64,000 nucleotides of DNA, from positions 558,001 through 622,000 of the forward strand of contig NZ_JAPKNA010000001.1 in the NCBI RefSeq assembly GCF_026344135.1, written 5' to 3'. A program made the position numbers and the translations under genes. Below are positions 32,967 through 41,614 of the stretch, in pieces. The notes under the pieces were generated by a model, which saw only the letters and a program-made list of their open reading frames with translations, was not told where the DNA came from and did not search any database. The stretch comes from Alcaligenes parafaecalis. Lineage in GTDB: Bacteria > Pseudomonadota > Gammaproteobacteria > Burkholderiales > Burkholderiaceae_B. Position 1 is the stretch's first letter. Each line of letters opens with the position of its first letter.

Positions 32967-33572
32967 ATGCAAGGACAACACGTGCCGCCAGAGTTGATCC
33001 ATCCAGAGCATTTTGTCCACGTACGCATCATTATCGGTATGGTGCTGGGTATCAGCATTTCTCGTCTGATCGTGGGCGTTTCCGAGTTCATCCAACACCC
33101 CAAAGCCAAGCGTATCTATCCCATTCATCTGGGATGGGTTCTGTACTTGTTCCTGACGATTATCCATTTCTGGTGGTATGAGTTCAGCCTGGTCAAGGTA
33201 CAGGTCTGGTCTTTTCAGTTGTACTTTTTCCTGATCCTGTATACCTGTGTATTTGCCATCATGGCGTCCTTGCTGTTTCCCAGCAATATGCAGGAGTATC
33301 GGGGGTTTGAGGATTATTTTCAGACCCGGCGACGTTCACTGTACGGCTTCTTCGTACTAATCCAGATCATGGATTTGATCGACACCGCCATTAAAGGCAA
33401 AGCATATTTTCTAAGCTTGGGTATAGAGTACCCCTTGCAACAGGCCATGTTTATTGGCCTGGGTTTGATTGCAATGGTGGTGTCCAGCAAACGGTATCAG
33501 GCTGCCTTGATCGTGTTGACGCTGATCTATAAAGGGCAGTGGATTTTTCGTCTGTATGACATTCTGAATTAA
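32967..33572 (+). CDS. Multi-helix membrane protein
   Basis: 201 residues from the ATG at 32967 (a GTG six codons earlier is possible). About six membrane helices: VRIIIGMVLGISISRLIVGV, IHLGWVLYLFLTIIHFWWYE, FQLYFFLILYTCVFAIMASL and three more. The N-terminus holds PEHFVHVR and loops contain RRRSLYG. No known transporter signature. Function unknown. Confidence 0.7.
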   Translation: MQGQHVPPELIHPEHFVHVRIIIGMVLGISISRLIVGVSEFIQHPKAKRIYPIHLGWVLYLFLTIIHFWWYEFSLVKVQVWSFQLYFFLILYTCVFAIMASLLFPSNMQEYRGFEDYFQTRRRSLYGFFVLIQIMDLIDTAIKGKAYFLSLGIEYPLQQAMFIGLGLIAMVVSSKRYQAALIVLTLIYKGQWIFRLYDILN

Positions 33573-33739
33573 GGCGGCACCTCGTGCTGCATATTGCTAG
33601 TGCTCCCTTGCGGGGGTTCTGCATTACCGGCAGATAGATAAACCGACGATAGGGTGGTCAAAGATCCTCTTTAGCGGATCTGTCATCGAGCCTGGGCTAG
33701 AATCCCTTTTTCAGTTGTGTTCTTGGAGATGGTAACGAC

Positions 33740-34666
33740 ATGAGTGGCTCCTTTACTTTTGTAGTGATGGTGGCGTTTTTGGCGGTGGTCGTCGTGATGG
33801 CCGGAGTCAAAGTGGTCCCTCAGGGCCAACAATGGACAGTCGAGCGCTTTGGTCGCTACACCCGCACCCTGACGCCCGGTTTGTCTTTGCTGGTGCCTTT
33901 TATGGACCGCGTAGGCCGAAAACTCAAAATGATGGAATCCGTTCTGGATGTTCCATCGCAAAATGTCATTTCTCGCGATAACGTGGCCGTGACCGCCGAC
34001 GGTGTGGTGTTCTATCGCATCGACAATGCAGCTCAAGCAGCGTACGAGATTGACCATCTGGAACTGGCTATCGTCAATCTGACCACGACCAATCTGCGTT
34101 CGGTTCTGGGTTCGATGGAACTGGACCATATGTTGTCCAACCGTGAAATGATTAACGACCGCCTTCTGGCTGCCGTAGATGCGGCCACGACCCCGTGGGG
34201 TGTGAAGGTGACGCGGGTAGAAATTCGCGATTTGAATATGGCCCCGGAATTGCAGGAAGCCATGAATCTGCAAATGACGGCTGAACGTCATCGTCGTGCG
34301 GTGGTGACCAAAGCCAGCGGCCAGAAAGAAGCGGAAGTGCTGCAAGCAGAAGGGGAAAAACAGGCGGCTGTGTTGCGTGCTGAAGGTGAAAAACAATCCG
34401 CTATTTTGCGTGCCGAAGCGCGTGAGCGTGAGGCTGAGGCCGAAGCCCGTGCCACTCGTGAAGTGTCCGAAGCGATTAAAAGCGGTGATGTTCAGGCCTT
34501 GCAATACTTCGTGGGTTTGAAATACGTGGAAGCCTTGCGCGACGTGGGTAATGGCCCCAATAGCAAACTGGTCCTGATGCCTTTGGAGGCCAGCGGTATT
34601 ACTGGCGCGGTTGCGGGTGTGACTGAGCTGCTGAAGTCCACAGGCGGCAAGTTGGGACAAGGTTAA
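33740..34666 (+). CDS. qmcA: SPFH/stomatin-like membrane protein (QmcA)
   Basis: 308 residues. One N-terminal membrane helix (FVVMVAFLAVVVVMAGV), then the band-7 domain (VPQGQQWTVERFGRYTRTLT, PFMDRVGRKLKMME, DNVAVTADGVVFYRI). A long alanine/glutamate/arginine coiled coil follows (about 190-250), with EGEKQAAVLRAEGEKQSAIL. SPFH proteins form large rings that organise membrane microdomains and proteases. The next gene encodes its usual partner NfeD, 14 bases beyond the stop. Confidence 0.92.
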   Translation: MSGSFTFVVMVAFLAVVVVMAGVKVVPQGQQWTVERFGRYTRTLTPGLSLLVPFMDRVGRKLKMMESVLDVPSQNVISRDNVAVTADGVVFYRIDNAAQAAYEIDHLELAIVNLTTTNLRSVLGSMELDHMLSNREMINDRLLAAVDAATTPWGVKVTRVEIRDLNMAPELQEAMNLQMTAERHRRAVVTKASGQKEAEVLQAEGEKQAAVLRAEGEKQSAILRAEAREREAEAEARATREVSEAIKSGDVQALQYFVGLKYVEALRDVGNGPNSKLVLMPLEASGITGAVAGVTELLKSTGGKLGQG

Positions 34667-34689
34667 GCGGACCACGGGAGGTGCTGATC

Positions 34690-35133
34690 TTGGCATTCAT
34701 TTTCGATTCCTTTTGGTATTGGCTGGTGGCCGGCGTGGTGCTGGTTGCCGCCGAGGTCGTTCTCTCCGGCGTTTATTTGCTGTGGCTGGGTCTGGGCGCG
34801 TTGACGGTGGGTCTGTTTACTGCAGCTTGGCCTGATGCCCCTACCTGGTTGCAGTGGCTGATTCTGGCTATTGCCATGTTGGGCTGGGTAGTGGTGGGTG
34901 TGCGTTGGCAACGACGCAGCCGGGCCAGTCAGCCCGATATCCTCAATACAGGTTTGAGTGCCTATGTGGGCGCGCGTGCCCAGGTCAGTGAACGCTTTGT
35001 GAATGGCCGTGGACGTATTCGGCTTAACGATAGTTATTACAGTGCCACAGCGGCCCAAGACCTGGAGCAGGGTGCGGCGGTGGTGATCTTGGCTGTAGAA
35101 GGCGCCGAAATGCGTGTTCAGGCTGTTGAGTAA
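34690..35133 (+). CDS. NfeD-family membrane protein
   Basis: 147 residues from TTG 34690, chosen because GGAGG ends eight bases before it; a GTG at 34681 overlaps that site. Two or three N-terminal membrane helices (WYWLVAGVVLVAAEVVLSGV, LLWLGLGALTVGLFT, WLILAIAMLGWVVVGV), then an OB-like C-terminal domain (GLSAYVGARAQVSERFVNGR, then GRIRLNDSYYSA). NfeD proteins pair with stomatins, as here. Likely co-transcribed with qmcA. Confidence 0.88.
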   Translation: MAFIFDSFWYWLVAGVVLVAAEVVLSGVYLLWLGLGALTVGLFTAAWPDAPTWLQWLILAIAMLGWVVVGVRWQRRSRASQPDILNTGLSAYVGARAQVSERFVNGRGRIRLNDSYYSATAAQDLEQGAAVVILAVEGAEMRVQAVE

Positions 35134-35156
35134 TAGACATAGAACGGTGTAGAACA

Positions 35157-35915
35157 ATGATGAACAATCGCTACGGCAAGCTGGCTTCTTTGGTGTATCA
35201 CCTGGATAAGCCCATAGGGCGATCTTTCGGGGATGTTGAGTATTACCTGGAGCGTTTGCACGGTGTAAGCGGGGCTGTTTTAGAACCTGCGGTCGGCACG
35301 GGGCGTATTTTGATCCCCTTGCTGCAAGCGGGGCTGGACGTTAGTGGGTTCGACATCTCTCAGGAGATGTTGGATTACTGCCAGCGCGAACTGGGGCTGC
35401 GCTCCTTGAAAACTCGGCTTCAGTTGGCAGGCTTTACAGACTTCGAGGCGGACCGTCCTGTAGAGGCGATTGTGGTGCCTGCCGGCTCTTTCCAACTGCT
35501 GGATTCTTTCGAGCAAGGAATGGCGGCCTTAAGCCGTTTTCACGCCAGCTTGAAAACAGGCGGACGACTGCTGCTGGATCTGGATCCGGTCGCTGCCATT
35601 GTGAATGTGCATCCTGGTATGCGAACGTGGTCAGCTCCGCCGCATGGCTTGATCACCTTGAATGCGACTGCCCTGGAAAAGGATTACTGCGCCCAAGTGA
35701 CTCGTGAAATGCATCGCTACGAGTTGTGGGAGCATGGAGTCTTGCTGGAAACCCAGTTGGAGCAATTTTCTTTGCGCTGGTGGGGAGTACAGGAAATGCG
35801 TATGGCTCTGGAGCAGTTGGGCTTTGGCGAGATCGTGATATCGGGCGGCTATCGATATGGCAAGCCGCCTCAAGATACGGATGGGATTATTTCGTTTGAA
35901 GCGCGCAAGCTTTAA
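35157..35915 (+). CDS. Class I SAM-dependent methyltransferase
   Basis: 252 residues. The SAM-binding motif I is AVLEPAVGTGRILIPLLQ, followed by DVSGFDISQEMLDYC (motif II acid) and RLLLDLDPVA. The closing beta segment is FGEIVISGGYRYG. Substrate unknown; the fold fits small-molecule methyltransferases. Two adjacent ATG codons start the frame. It is 23 bases after nfeD, so possibly the third gene of that transcript. Confidence 0.85.
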   Translation: MMNNRYGKLASLVYHLDKPIGRSFGDVEYYLERLHGVSGAVLEPAVGTGRILIPLLQAGLDVSGFDISQEMLDYCQRELGLRSLKTRLQLAGFTDFEADRPVEAIVVPAGSFQLLDSFEQGMAALSRFHASLKTGGRLLLDLDPVAAIVNVHPGMRTWSAPPHGLITLNATALEKDYCAQVTREMHRYELWEHGVLLETQLEQFSLRWWGVQEMRMALEQLGFGEIVISGGYRYGKPPQDTDGIISFEARKL

Positions 35916-35952
35916 GACTGTTGCCTTCAAGAAAGGGCTGAGCTCAGTCTTG

Positions 35953-36507
35953 ATGCCTGTGTTTGCACGTAGAGCGTGGCAGGTTTTTAATAAACCTGCC
36001 TCTGCCTCTGCCTCTGCCTCTGCCTCTTTTGCAGGCTCGACTTCCACCTTGGCCCTTTTCTCCCTCTTTATCCCCTTTACAGCCCCTGTTCCATCCAAGT
36101 CGAGGCTCTGGTCTTTTGGGCTCCTGGCCTTTTTGTTTGTTTTAATCAGCGTGTTCAGTCCCATCGTAGAAGGGAGCAGTCTGCAACAAGATGATCAAGG
36201 CTGGGTCTACGTGAATGATCAGGGTGAACCCATCTTGCGCCCCTTTATCTATGACAACGGCCCTGATTATTTTGAGGAAGGCCTGGCTCGTTTCGTATCC
36301 AAGGGGAAAATGGGATTTCATGACCAGGCGTTGAAAATTCAAATTCCTGCCCGCTACGATTTTGCTTTCCCTTTTGTAGATGGCTACGCCAAGGTTGGCA
36401 TGAACTGCAAGTTCATCCCCGACGGCGAGCATCGTTCGGTGCTCTGCAAGCAGTGGGAGAGTATTCCCAATCCCTTGTCAGGCTCCAAAGATCGGCCCGC
36501 AAACTAG
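35953..36507 (+). CDS. WG-repeat-like protein with Ala-Ser repeat, start uncertain
   Basis: 184 residues if started at ATG 35953. A membrane anchor or signal (LWSFGLLAFLFVLISVFSPI) is followed by WVYVNDQGEPILRPFIYDNG, then FEEGLARFVSKGKMGFHDQ and ARYDFAFPFVDGYAKV. These are WG-repeat units, beta modules of unclear role on the outer side of the membrane. The stretch ahead of the helix contains ASASASASAS from a hexanucleotide repeat and a palindrome at 35978-36000, so the true start may lie further downstream. Confidence 0.6.
   Translation: MPVFARRAWQVFNKPASASASASASFAGSTSTLALFSLFIPFTAPVPSKSRLWSFGLLAFLFVLISVFSPIVEGSSLQQDDQGWVYVNDQGEPILRPFIYDNGPDYFEEGLARFVSKGKMGFHDQALKIQIPARYDFAFPFVDGYAKVGMNCKFIPDGEHRSVLCKQWESIPNPLSGSKDRPAN
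35978..36026. repeat. Palindrome followed by five TGCCTC hexamers
   Basis: GGCAGGTTT-TTAAT-AAACCTGCC (35978-36000) is a perfect hairpin. Its last bases begin five direct TGCCTC units (35997-36026). If translated, the units encode Ala-Ser pairs, and slippage would change length without shifting frame. Confidence 0.85.
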
Positions 36508-36552
36508 CCACTGCAAAGTACACTGCCATACAGACTTTATCCGGAGAGCACG

Positions 36553-36792
36553 ATGAAGAAATGGGGAATCCTGGGGCTGGTGGGCGTGTTGTCTGCCTGC
36601 GCGAATCAAGCCACGACACAGCCACCGCTTGGTATTGCCAATCCTGCGTCGGCATATTGCGTGGAAAAAGGTGGGCGGCTAGATATTGTGAATGCCCCGA
36701 CCGGGCAGGTCGGGATGTGCACTTTGCCTGATGGCAGTGTGATTGAGGAGTGGGAGTTGATGCGTCGCGATCATCCATCGCAACGATCTTGA
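36553..36792 (+). CDS. DUF333 lipoprotein
   Basis: 79 residues. MKKWGILGLVGVLSACAN has a lipobox (LSAC). The DUF333 domain reads ANPASAYCVEKGGRLDIVN, then GMCTLPDGSVIEEWELMRRD. Two cysteines probably form a disulfide. The family is small, periplasmic, and once annotated as hemolysin-like without proof. Paralogue at 39172-39414. CCGGAGAGCACG precedes the ATG. Confidence 0.9.
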   Translation: MKKWGILGLVGVLSACANQATTQPPLGIANPASAYCVEKGGRLDIVNAPTGQVGMCTLPDGSVIEEWELMRRDHPSQRS

Positions 36793-36801
36793 GACCACAT
36801 G

Positions 36802-36830
36802 AAAAAAGCCAGCAATATGCTGGCTTTGTT
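36802..36830. terminator. Terminator between convergent genes
   Basis: AAAAAAGCCAGC-AATAT-GCTGGCTTTG, usable on both strands between the DUF333 gene and the minus-strand gene 36853-37146. Confidence 0.7.
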
Positions 36831-36852
36831 GTCTTGAGAGGGGCCTGTGCAA

Positions 36853-37146
36853 TCAGCGCTCGATACGGACTTCAAAGTAAGCTTCAGACTCGCCCAGATC
36901 GCGAAAACCATCGCTCATGGCGCGGGTGGCGGCTGCTATCCATTTTTTGGCCAAGGCAATGTCTTCCCCGGACAATTCTGTCTCTGCCGTTTCCTCGGCC
37001 AGTTGCCAGGCCCGATACGCCTGGACCACCGCCTCGGGGCCTTGCATAACTTTTTCTAAGCTACGGCGAAAGCGCTCTTCAGCCTCGCGGCGACCGCGTT
37101 CGGTGATATCGGAAGGAGCGTCGTGCAAAGTAATGGTATAGGACAT
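36853..37146 (-). CDS. Hypothetical helical protein
   Basis: 97 residues, starting MSYTITLHDAPSDITERGRR. Predominantly helical and charged (EAEERFRRSLEKVMQGPEAV, then EDIALAKKWIAAATRAMSDG), ending in the strand YFEVRIER. No membrane segment or cysteine. No family recognised. Stands alone, sharing a terminator with the DUF333 gene. Confidence 0.65.
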   Translation of the reverse strand: MSYTITLHDAPSDITERGRREAEERFRRSLEKVMQGPEAVVQAYRAWQLAEETAETELSGEDIALAKKWIAAATRAMSDGFRDLGESEAYFEVRIER

Positions 37147-37402
37147 GATGCTTCTTTTGCTGTATGGATGAACAGTAATTTAGCACGACTTTTTGTCTTG
37201 GGCCAGATTTTTATGATGGTTACTACCTGAGCTATTAGCCGACGTCTTTTTAGGGTTCAGACGGCATGGAAAATAGCTCGTCGCGCTTAGCTCTGCGAAC
37301 TGTTGTACCAGACCTGATTTTCCACCATAGACTATCTTGTTCAGCCCGTGGGTATACTGCTTTCAACAGATCCACGCTCTTTTTTTATGGACGAGGTGCA
37401 GG

Positions 37403-38341
37403 GTGCAGCTTGTAGCAATTGGCAGTATTACCGTTGATATTGTGGTCTCTGGCATGCCCGCTGAGCTAGCGCGTGGAGACAAGCAAGAGGTGGGCTCGAT
37501 AGACTTGTATCCGGGCGGCGGAGCACTCAATGCGACAGCCAGTTTTATGGCGCAAGGCGAGTCCGTACGACTGTTGGGGGCCTTGGGGCAAGATGGGCTG
37601 GGCGCTCGCTTATGCTCGCATATTGAACAGTTGGGTATTGATGTCAGCAGTGTGCAGCTTTGCCCAGATCAACCGACAGGTAAAGCCATTGTTTTGGTAG
37701 AACCTTCTGGAAGTGCGTCGGTGTTGGCCCGCCGTGGTGCTAATGCGTGCTTGCGTGTGCAGGCTCAGGATCTGCAGGCGGATTTGATTTATGTGGCGCC
37801 ATTGGCACTGCAACCCATGGAGAGCCTGGCTCAAGCTTTGGCTGAAAGAGCAGACCAGTCAGCCTGCCTGGTAGTTAATCCCAGCGTGGCGTGTTTGCGC
37901 CAACAAGGGCAGGGATTCAAGCAGGTCTATGCTCGGGCAGATGTGCTGGGCCTGAACGCAGTAGAGGCTCAAATGTTGGCAGGCGTTCAGGATGCTGACA
38001 TTCAGTTGGAACTGTCGATTCAAGAAGCCTGCGACTTGGCGACCCGTTTGCAGCATCACCCTCAACAAGCCTTGCTGATTACCTTGGGTGTACAGGGGGC
38101 GGTTTTGGCGTTCAATGGGCAGCATTATGCCGAGCCAGCGTGCAAAGTGACTGTATGTTCAACCGTTGGAGCGGGGGACGCATTTCTGTCCAGCTTTGCT
38201 TTGGCGTGGAAACGAGGCCTGGAGCCTTCAGCAGCCTTGAAGCTGGCCAGTCAGTCAGCGGCGGCACGCTTGGGACAGTGGGCGGCTAACAACTTCCCGC
38301 CCTTGTTCGGGCAGGATGCAGATGAGGTCCTGGTTTTATAA
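37403..38341 (+). CDS. PfkB-family carbohydrate/nucleoside kinase
   Basis: 312 residues from GTG 37403, which has GAGG six bases upstream and gives the canonical PfkB start QLVAIGSITVDIVV. Substrate-side motif YPGGGALNATASF and the catalytic motif TVGAGDAF (base Asp259) are intact. The family phosphorylates sugars or nucleosides such as ribose or pseudouridine; which one cannot be told. No sugar transporter or glycosidase is adjacent. Confidence 0.88.
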   Translation: MQLVAIGSITVDIVVSGMPAELARGDKQEVGSIDLYPGGGALNATASFMAQGESVRLLGALGQDGLGARLCSHIEQLGIDVSSVQLCPDQPTGKAIVLVEPSGSASVLARRGANACLRVQAQDLQADLIYVAPLALQPMESLAQALAERADQSACLVVNPSVACLRQQGQGFKQVYARADVLGLNAVEAQMLAGVQDADIQLELSIQEACDLATRLQHHPQQALLITLGVQGAVLAFNGQHYAEPACKVTVCSTVGAGDAFLSSFALAWKRGLEPSAALKLASQSAAARLGQWAANNFPPLFGQDADEVLVL

Positions 38342-38398
38342 ATAGCAGCAACAAAAAGACAGCGTAAAACGCAGCAAAACATAAGAACGGGGGAAACA

Positions 38399-38572
38399 AT
38401 GGCAGCCACCACCACCATTATTATTGTGGGTTTGTATCTGCTAGTGACGGTCTTGCTGGGTGTGACACTCTGTTATACCCGGCCCAAGAGCTGGAAGCGT
38501 GACACTGCTTTATTAATGATTACGCCCTTGGCAGTGCCCGTGGTTTATGGTTTGTTTACCTTGCTGAGTTAA
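38399..38572 (+). CDS. Small two-helix membrane protein
   Basis: 57 residues starting MAATTTIIIVGLYLLVTVLL, with two hydrophobic segments separated by CYTRPKSWKRDT, and the second ITPLAVPVVYGLFTLLS. ACGGGGGAAACA precedes the ATG. It follows the PfkB gene by 57 bases. The basic loop between the helices predicts both ends outside. No family recognised. Confidence 0.6.
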   Translation: MAATTTIIIVGLYLLVTVLLGVTLCYTRPKSWKRDTALLMITPLAVPVVYGLFTLLS

Positions 38573-38778
38573 TCGGCTCTGTTTGAACTGATACGTTTCC
38601 AAGGCTGTTTGTTGCGTGTTATGAGCTTTTGCGGTAATTTTTGCCACAAAAGTAAGCCCATGTAGCCTGATCTTGGTCTTTGTGTCGTCTCTGTGTCGGA
38701 TCTTGACAATCGTTGACTTCATGTTCTGAGGGTGGCCCGTTACCATAGTCTTAAGCTTGTTTTAGTTGGGATTTTGGG

Positions 38779-38895
38779 ATGTACGCCATGATTAATGCCT
38801 CGAATTTGATCGATTATGTACCTATGGTATTAATGTTGGCTGGCTGCGGTATTTTGGGCTTTATTTTGCTGTCATTCTGGCTGCACCGCTCTTGA
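38779..38895 (+). CDS. Small single-helix membrane protein
   Basis: 38 residues: MYAMINASNLIDYVPMVLML then a helix through AGCGILGFILLSFWLHRS. One membrane span with a basic end inside. GGGATTTTGGG lies just before the ATG; a second ATG three codons on is possible. Length and plan resemble small accessory subunits of membrane complexes, but nothing links it to one. Confidence 0.45.
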   Translation: MYAMINASNLIDYVPMVLMLAGCGILGFILLSFWLHRS

Positions 38896-39171
38896 TTCAC
38901 GCCCAGCGGCACTGTGCTTTGCAATAAAGCACGGATATTTACGCTTGATTTCAGCCCCATCTTTTACCTGACGTGTTGCTTTTGCTGCACGCTTGTCATC
39001 ACACACTTTCCGTATCAAACAAGTGTAGTAAGCTATTTCCACGATCTGTTTCGCGACCAGCGCCTTGAGCTTTGCTCCTAACGTGCGCTAACAGCAGACG
39101 CTGCCTGTACCGCCATCACATTACGTGCTGGCTCAGGCATCAGCAAACATCAGGTCAAGGAGAAGGAAATC

Positions 39172-39414
39172 ATGTTTTTCCGCTTAGTTTCTGCCTGCGC
39201 AGGTTCTTTGATGTTGTCAGCGTGCGCCAGCTCCACACAAAGCACCAAACCTGTGGCCCAAGCCAATTTGGCTTCTAATTTCTGTCAACGTATGGGTGGG
39301 CAAACCGTTGTCCATGAAAGTGGGCAAGGGGCTTACGGAACCTGTTTGATGAAAGACGGCTCGGAGTCGGAAGAATGGGCCTTTTACCGTAGCTGGTATC
39401 CCCGGATGGACTGA
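39172..39414 (+). CDS. DUF333 lipoprotein, paralogue of 36553-36792
   Basis: 80 residues. MFFRLVSACAGSLMLSACAS holds the lipobox (LSAC). DUF333 domain: ANLASNFCQRMGGQTVVHES, then YGTCLMKDGSESEEWAFYRS. It shares the Cys spacing and the DG-x-x-x-EEW core with the paralogue 2.4 kb upstream. AAGGAGAAGG lies five bases before the ATG. Function unknown. Confidence 0.88.
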   Translation: MFFRLVSACAGSLMLSACASSTQSTKPVAQANLASNFCQRMGGQTVVHESGQGAYGTCLMKDGSESEEWAFYRSWYPRMD

Positions 39415-39516
39415 ATTCTTCGCCAATTGTGGTTTTTGTGGCGATACTACGCCGCGATTGCAGGTGAAGGTGATAAACTTATCCAATCAAATGTGTTATT
39501 TGGGAAGCAGAATCTT

Positions 39517-39552
39517 ATGAACTCAACGCGAACTACCCGTCGGCAAATCTAG
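39517..39552 (+). CDS. Putative threonine leader peptide of thrS
   Basis: ATG to TAG encodes MNSTRTTRRQI. Three of eleven codons are threonine (ACG, ACT, ACC) within four positions, 39526-39537. GGGAAGCAG lies about seven bases before the ATG. It lies 94 bases upstream of thrS and is followed by a pair of mutually exclusive hairpins. A ribosome waiting for charged tRNA-Thr would stall here and free the segment that prevents termination. The role is inferred from arrangement; the peptide itself needs no function. Confidence 0.65.
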   Translation: MNSTRTTRRQI

Positions 39553-39630
39553 CCGTGGCCGCGTAGCGTTTCGTTTGCTTTCCAAGAACGTTCAATTCAA
39601 AAGCGCGGCCTTTTCAAGGCCGCGTTTTTT
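39553..39630 (+). promoter_or_regulatory. thrS transcription attenuator
   Basis: The terminator is CGCGGCCTT (39604-39612), loop TTC, AAGGCCGCG (39616-39624), then six T. Upstream, GGCCGCG at 39557-39563 is identical to part of the terminator's right arm and complementary to CGCGGCC at 39604-39610, so it can form an antiterminator instead. It starts five bases after the leader stop codon and would be covered by a ribosome at that stop. This is the classical logic of amino-acid attenuation, here for threonyl-tRNA synthetase. Confidence 0.7.
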
Positions 39631-39645
39631 ATTTCAGGAAGTGTT

Positions 39646-41568
39646 ATGGTCCGAATCACACTGCCCGATGGCTCCCAGCGAGAGTTTCAGGGCCCGGTTT
39701 CCGTCAGCGAAGTGGCGAACTCGATTGGTACTGGCCTGGGCCGTGCCGCCCTGGCTGGCCGCGTCGGCACGCCAGGCACTGAGTCGCGTCTGGTGGATAC
39801 CTCGTATGTGATCGACCAGGATAGCAATTTGGCCATTATCACCGCCAAAGATGCGGATGGTTTGGACCTGATCCGCCACTCGACCGCTCACTTGCTGGCT
39901 TATGCCGTGAAAAGCCTGTTTCCCGATGCTCAGGTCACGATTGGCCCGGTGATCGATAACGGCTTTTATTATGACTTCTCCTACAAGCGTGCTTTCACGC
40001 CTGAAGATCTGGAAGCCATCGAAAAGAAAATGGCTGAACTGGCCAAGAAAGACGAAATCGTGACTCGCGAAGAGTGGATGCGTGACGATGCCGTGGCCTT
40101 CTTCAAGAGCATTGGCGAGGACTACAAGGCAGAAATCATTGCCTCTATTCCGTCCAACGAGCCGATCAGCCTTTACCGTGAAGGTGACTTCATCGACTTG
40201 TGTCGTGGCCCTCACGTGCCATCCACTGGCAAGTTGAAGGTGTTCAAGCTGATGAAAGTGGCTGGTGCTTACTGGCGTGGCGATAGCAATAACGAAATGC
40301 TGCAACGCATTTACGGCACTGCCTGGGCGACCAAGGAAGATCAGCAAGCCTACCTGACCATGCTGGAAGAGGCCGAGCGTCGCGACCACCGCAAACTGGG
40401 TCGTGAACTGGATCTGTTCCACTTCCAGGAAGAAGCTCCCGGTCTGATTTTCTGGCACCCCAAAGGCTGGGTGATCTGGCAGCAGGTCGAGCAATACATT
40501 CGCCGTGTCTATCAGGACAATGGCTATCAGGAAGTGAAAGCGCCACAAATTCTGGATTTGTCGCTGTGGAAGAAAACCGGCCACTGGGATAACTACGCTG
40601 AAAACATGTTCACGACTGAGTCGGAGAACCGTGTTTACGGCTTGAAGCCCATGAACTGTCCCGGCCACGTGCAAATCTTTAATTCCGGTCTGCATTCCTA
40701 CCGTGAATTGCCGATTCGTTACGGTGAGTTTGGTCAGTGCCACCGCAACGAGCCTTCGGGTGCGCTGCACGGCATGATGCGAGTGCGCGGCTTTACACAA
40801 GACGACGGCCACATTTTCTGTACCGAAGACCAGTTGCAAGACGAATGCGCTGCTTTCACTGCGCAGTTGCAAGCGGTGTATGCAGATTTCGGGTTTACCG
40901 AGATTCTGTATAAGGTTGCCACTCGTCCTGAAAAACGGATTGGTGACGACGCCGTTTGGGACAAGGCTGAACAAGCCCTGATCGAAAGCTTGCGCCGTAC
41001 CGGTTGCGAGTTCGAGATCTCTGAAGGCGAGGGCGCGTTCTACGGTCCGAAGATTGAATACACGCTGAAAGACGCGATTGGCCGTCATTGGCAATGTGGC
41101 ACTATTCAGGTGGACTTTTCCATGCCCGCCCGTTTGGGTGCCGAGTATGTGGATGCCCAGGATCAGCGTCGCGTGCCAGTGATGTTGCACCGTGCTATTT
41201 TGGGTTCCTTCGAGCGTTTCATTGGCATGCTGATTGAAAACCACGCCGGTGCCTTGCCCGCCTGGTTGGCTCCAGAGCATGTGGTGGTATGCTGCATTTC
41301 CGAAAGTTCGGCCGATTATGCCCAATCCGTGGCGCAAAATCTGAAGAAAATGGGATTCCGTGCCTCCTCTGATTTGCGTGGTGAAAAAATCACTCGTAAA
41401 ATCCGTGAGCACAGTATGCAAAAAGTGCCCTATATTCTGGTCGTGGGTGAAAAAGAGCGTGAAAACGGCGCAGTTGCCGTGCGTGCACGTGGTGGCGTGG
41501 ACTTGGGCGTCATGCCGTTAGCCGATTTTTCTGCACGATTGAAGCAAGAGATCGATAGCCGTCAGTAA
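39646..41568 (+). CDS. thrS: Threonyl-tRNA synthetase
   Basis: 640 residues, full length. TGS domain (1-60, MVRITLPDGSQREFQG), editing domain with HSTAHLLAYAV, class II catalytic core with NCPGHVQIF, MMRVRGFTQDDGHIFC and FYGPKIEYTLKDAIGRHWQC, and the anticodon-binding domain at the C-terminus (PEHVVVCCI onwards). It charges tRNA-Thr in the cytoplasm. AGGAAGTGTT precedes the ATG. Expression is probably controlled by the leader and attenuator just upstream; infC follows after 46 bases. Confidence 0.98.
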   Translation: MVRITLPDGSQREFQGPVSVSEVANSIGTGLGRAALAGRVGTPGTESRLVDTSYVIDQDSNLAIITAKDADGLDLIRHSTAHLLAYAVKSLFPDAQVTIGPVIDNGFYYDFSYKRAFTPEDLEAIEKKMAELAKKDEIVTREEWMRDDAVAFFKSIGEDYKAEIIASIPSNEPISLYREGDFIDLCRGPHVPSTGKLKVFKLMKVAGAYWRGDSNNEMLQRIYGTAWATKEDQQAYLTMLEEAERRDHRKLGRELDLFHFQEEAPGLIFWHPKGWVIWQQVEQYIRRVYQDNGYQEVKAPQILDLSLWKKTGHWDNYAENMFTTESENRVYGLKPMNCPGHVQIFNSGLHSYRELPIRYGEFGQCHRNEPSGALHGMMRVRGFTQDDGHIFCTEDQLQDECAAFTAQLQAVYADFGFTEILYKVATRPEKRIGDDAVWDKAEQALIESLRRTGCEFEISEGEGAFYGPKIEYTLKDAIGRHWQCGTIQVDFSMPARLGAEYVDAQDQRRVPVMLHRAILGSFERFIGMLIENHAGALPAWLAPEHVVVCCISESSADYAQSVAQNLKKMGFRASSDLRGEKITRKIREHSMQKVPYILVVGEKERENGAVAVRARGGVDLGVMPLADFSARLKQEIDSRQ

Positions 41569-41614
41569 AACAGGAACGCTATCGTTTTTATCGACATTTT
41601 TAGGAGTTTTCGAC

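Noticed and set aside
39634..41421. 595-residue minus-strand frame across thrS
   Set aside because: Antisense shadow of thrS; its translation resembles no protein and the plus-strand product is certain.
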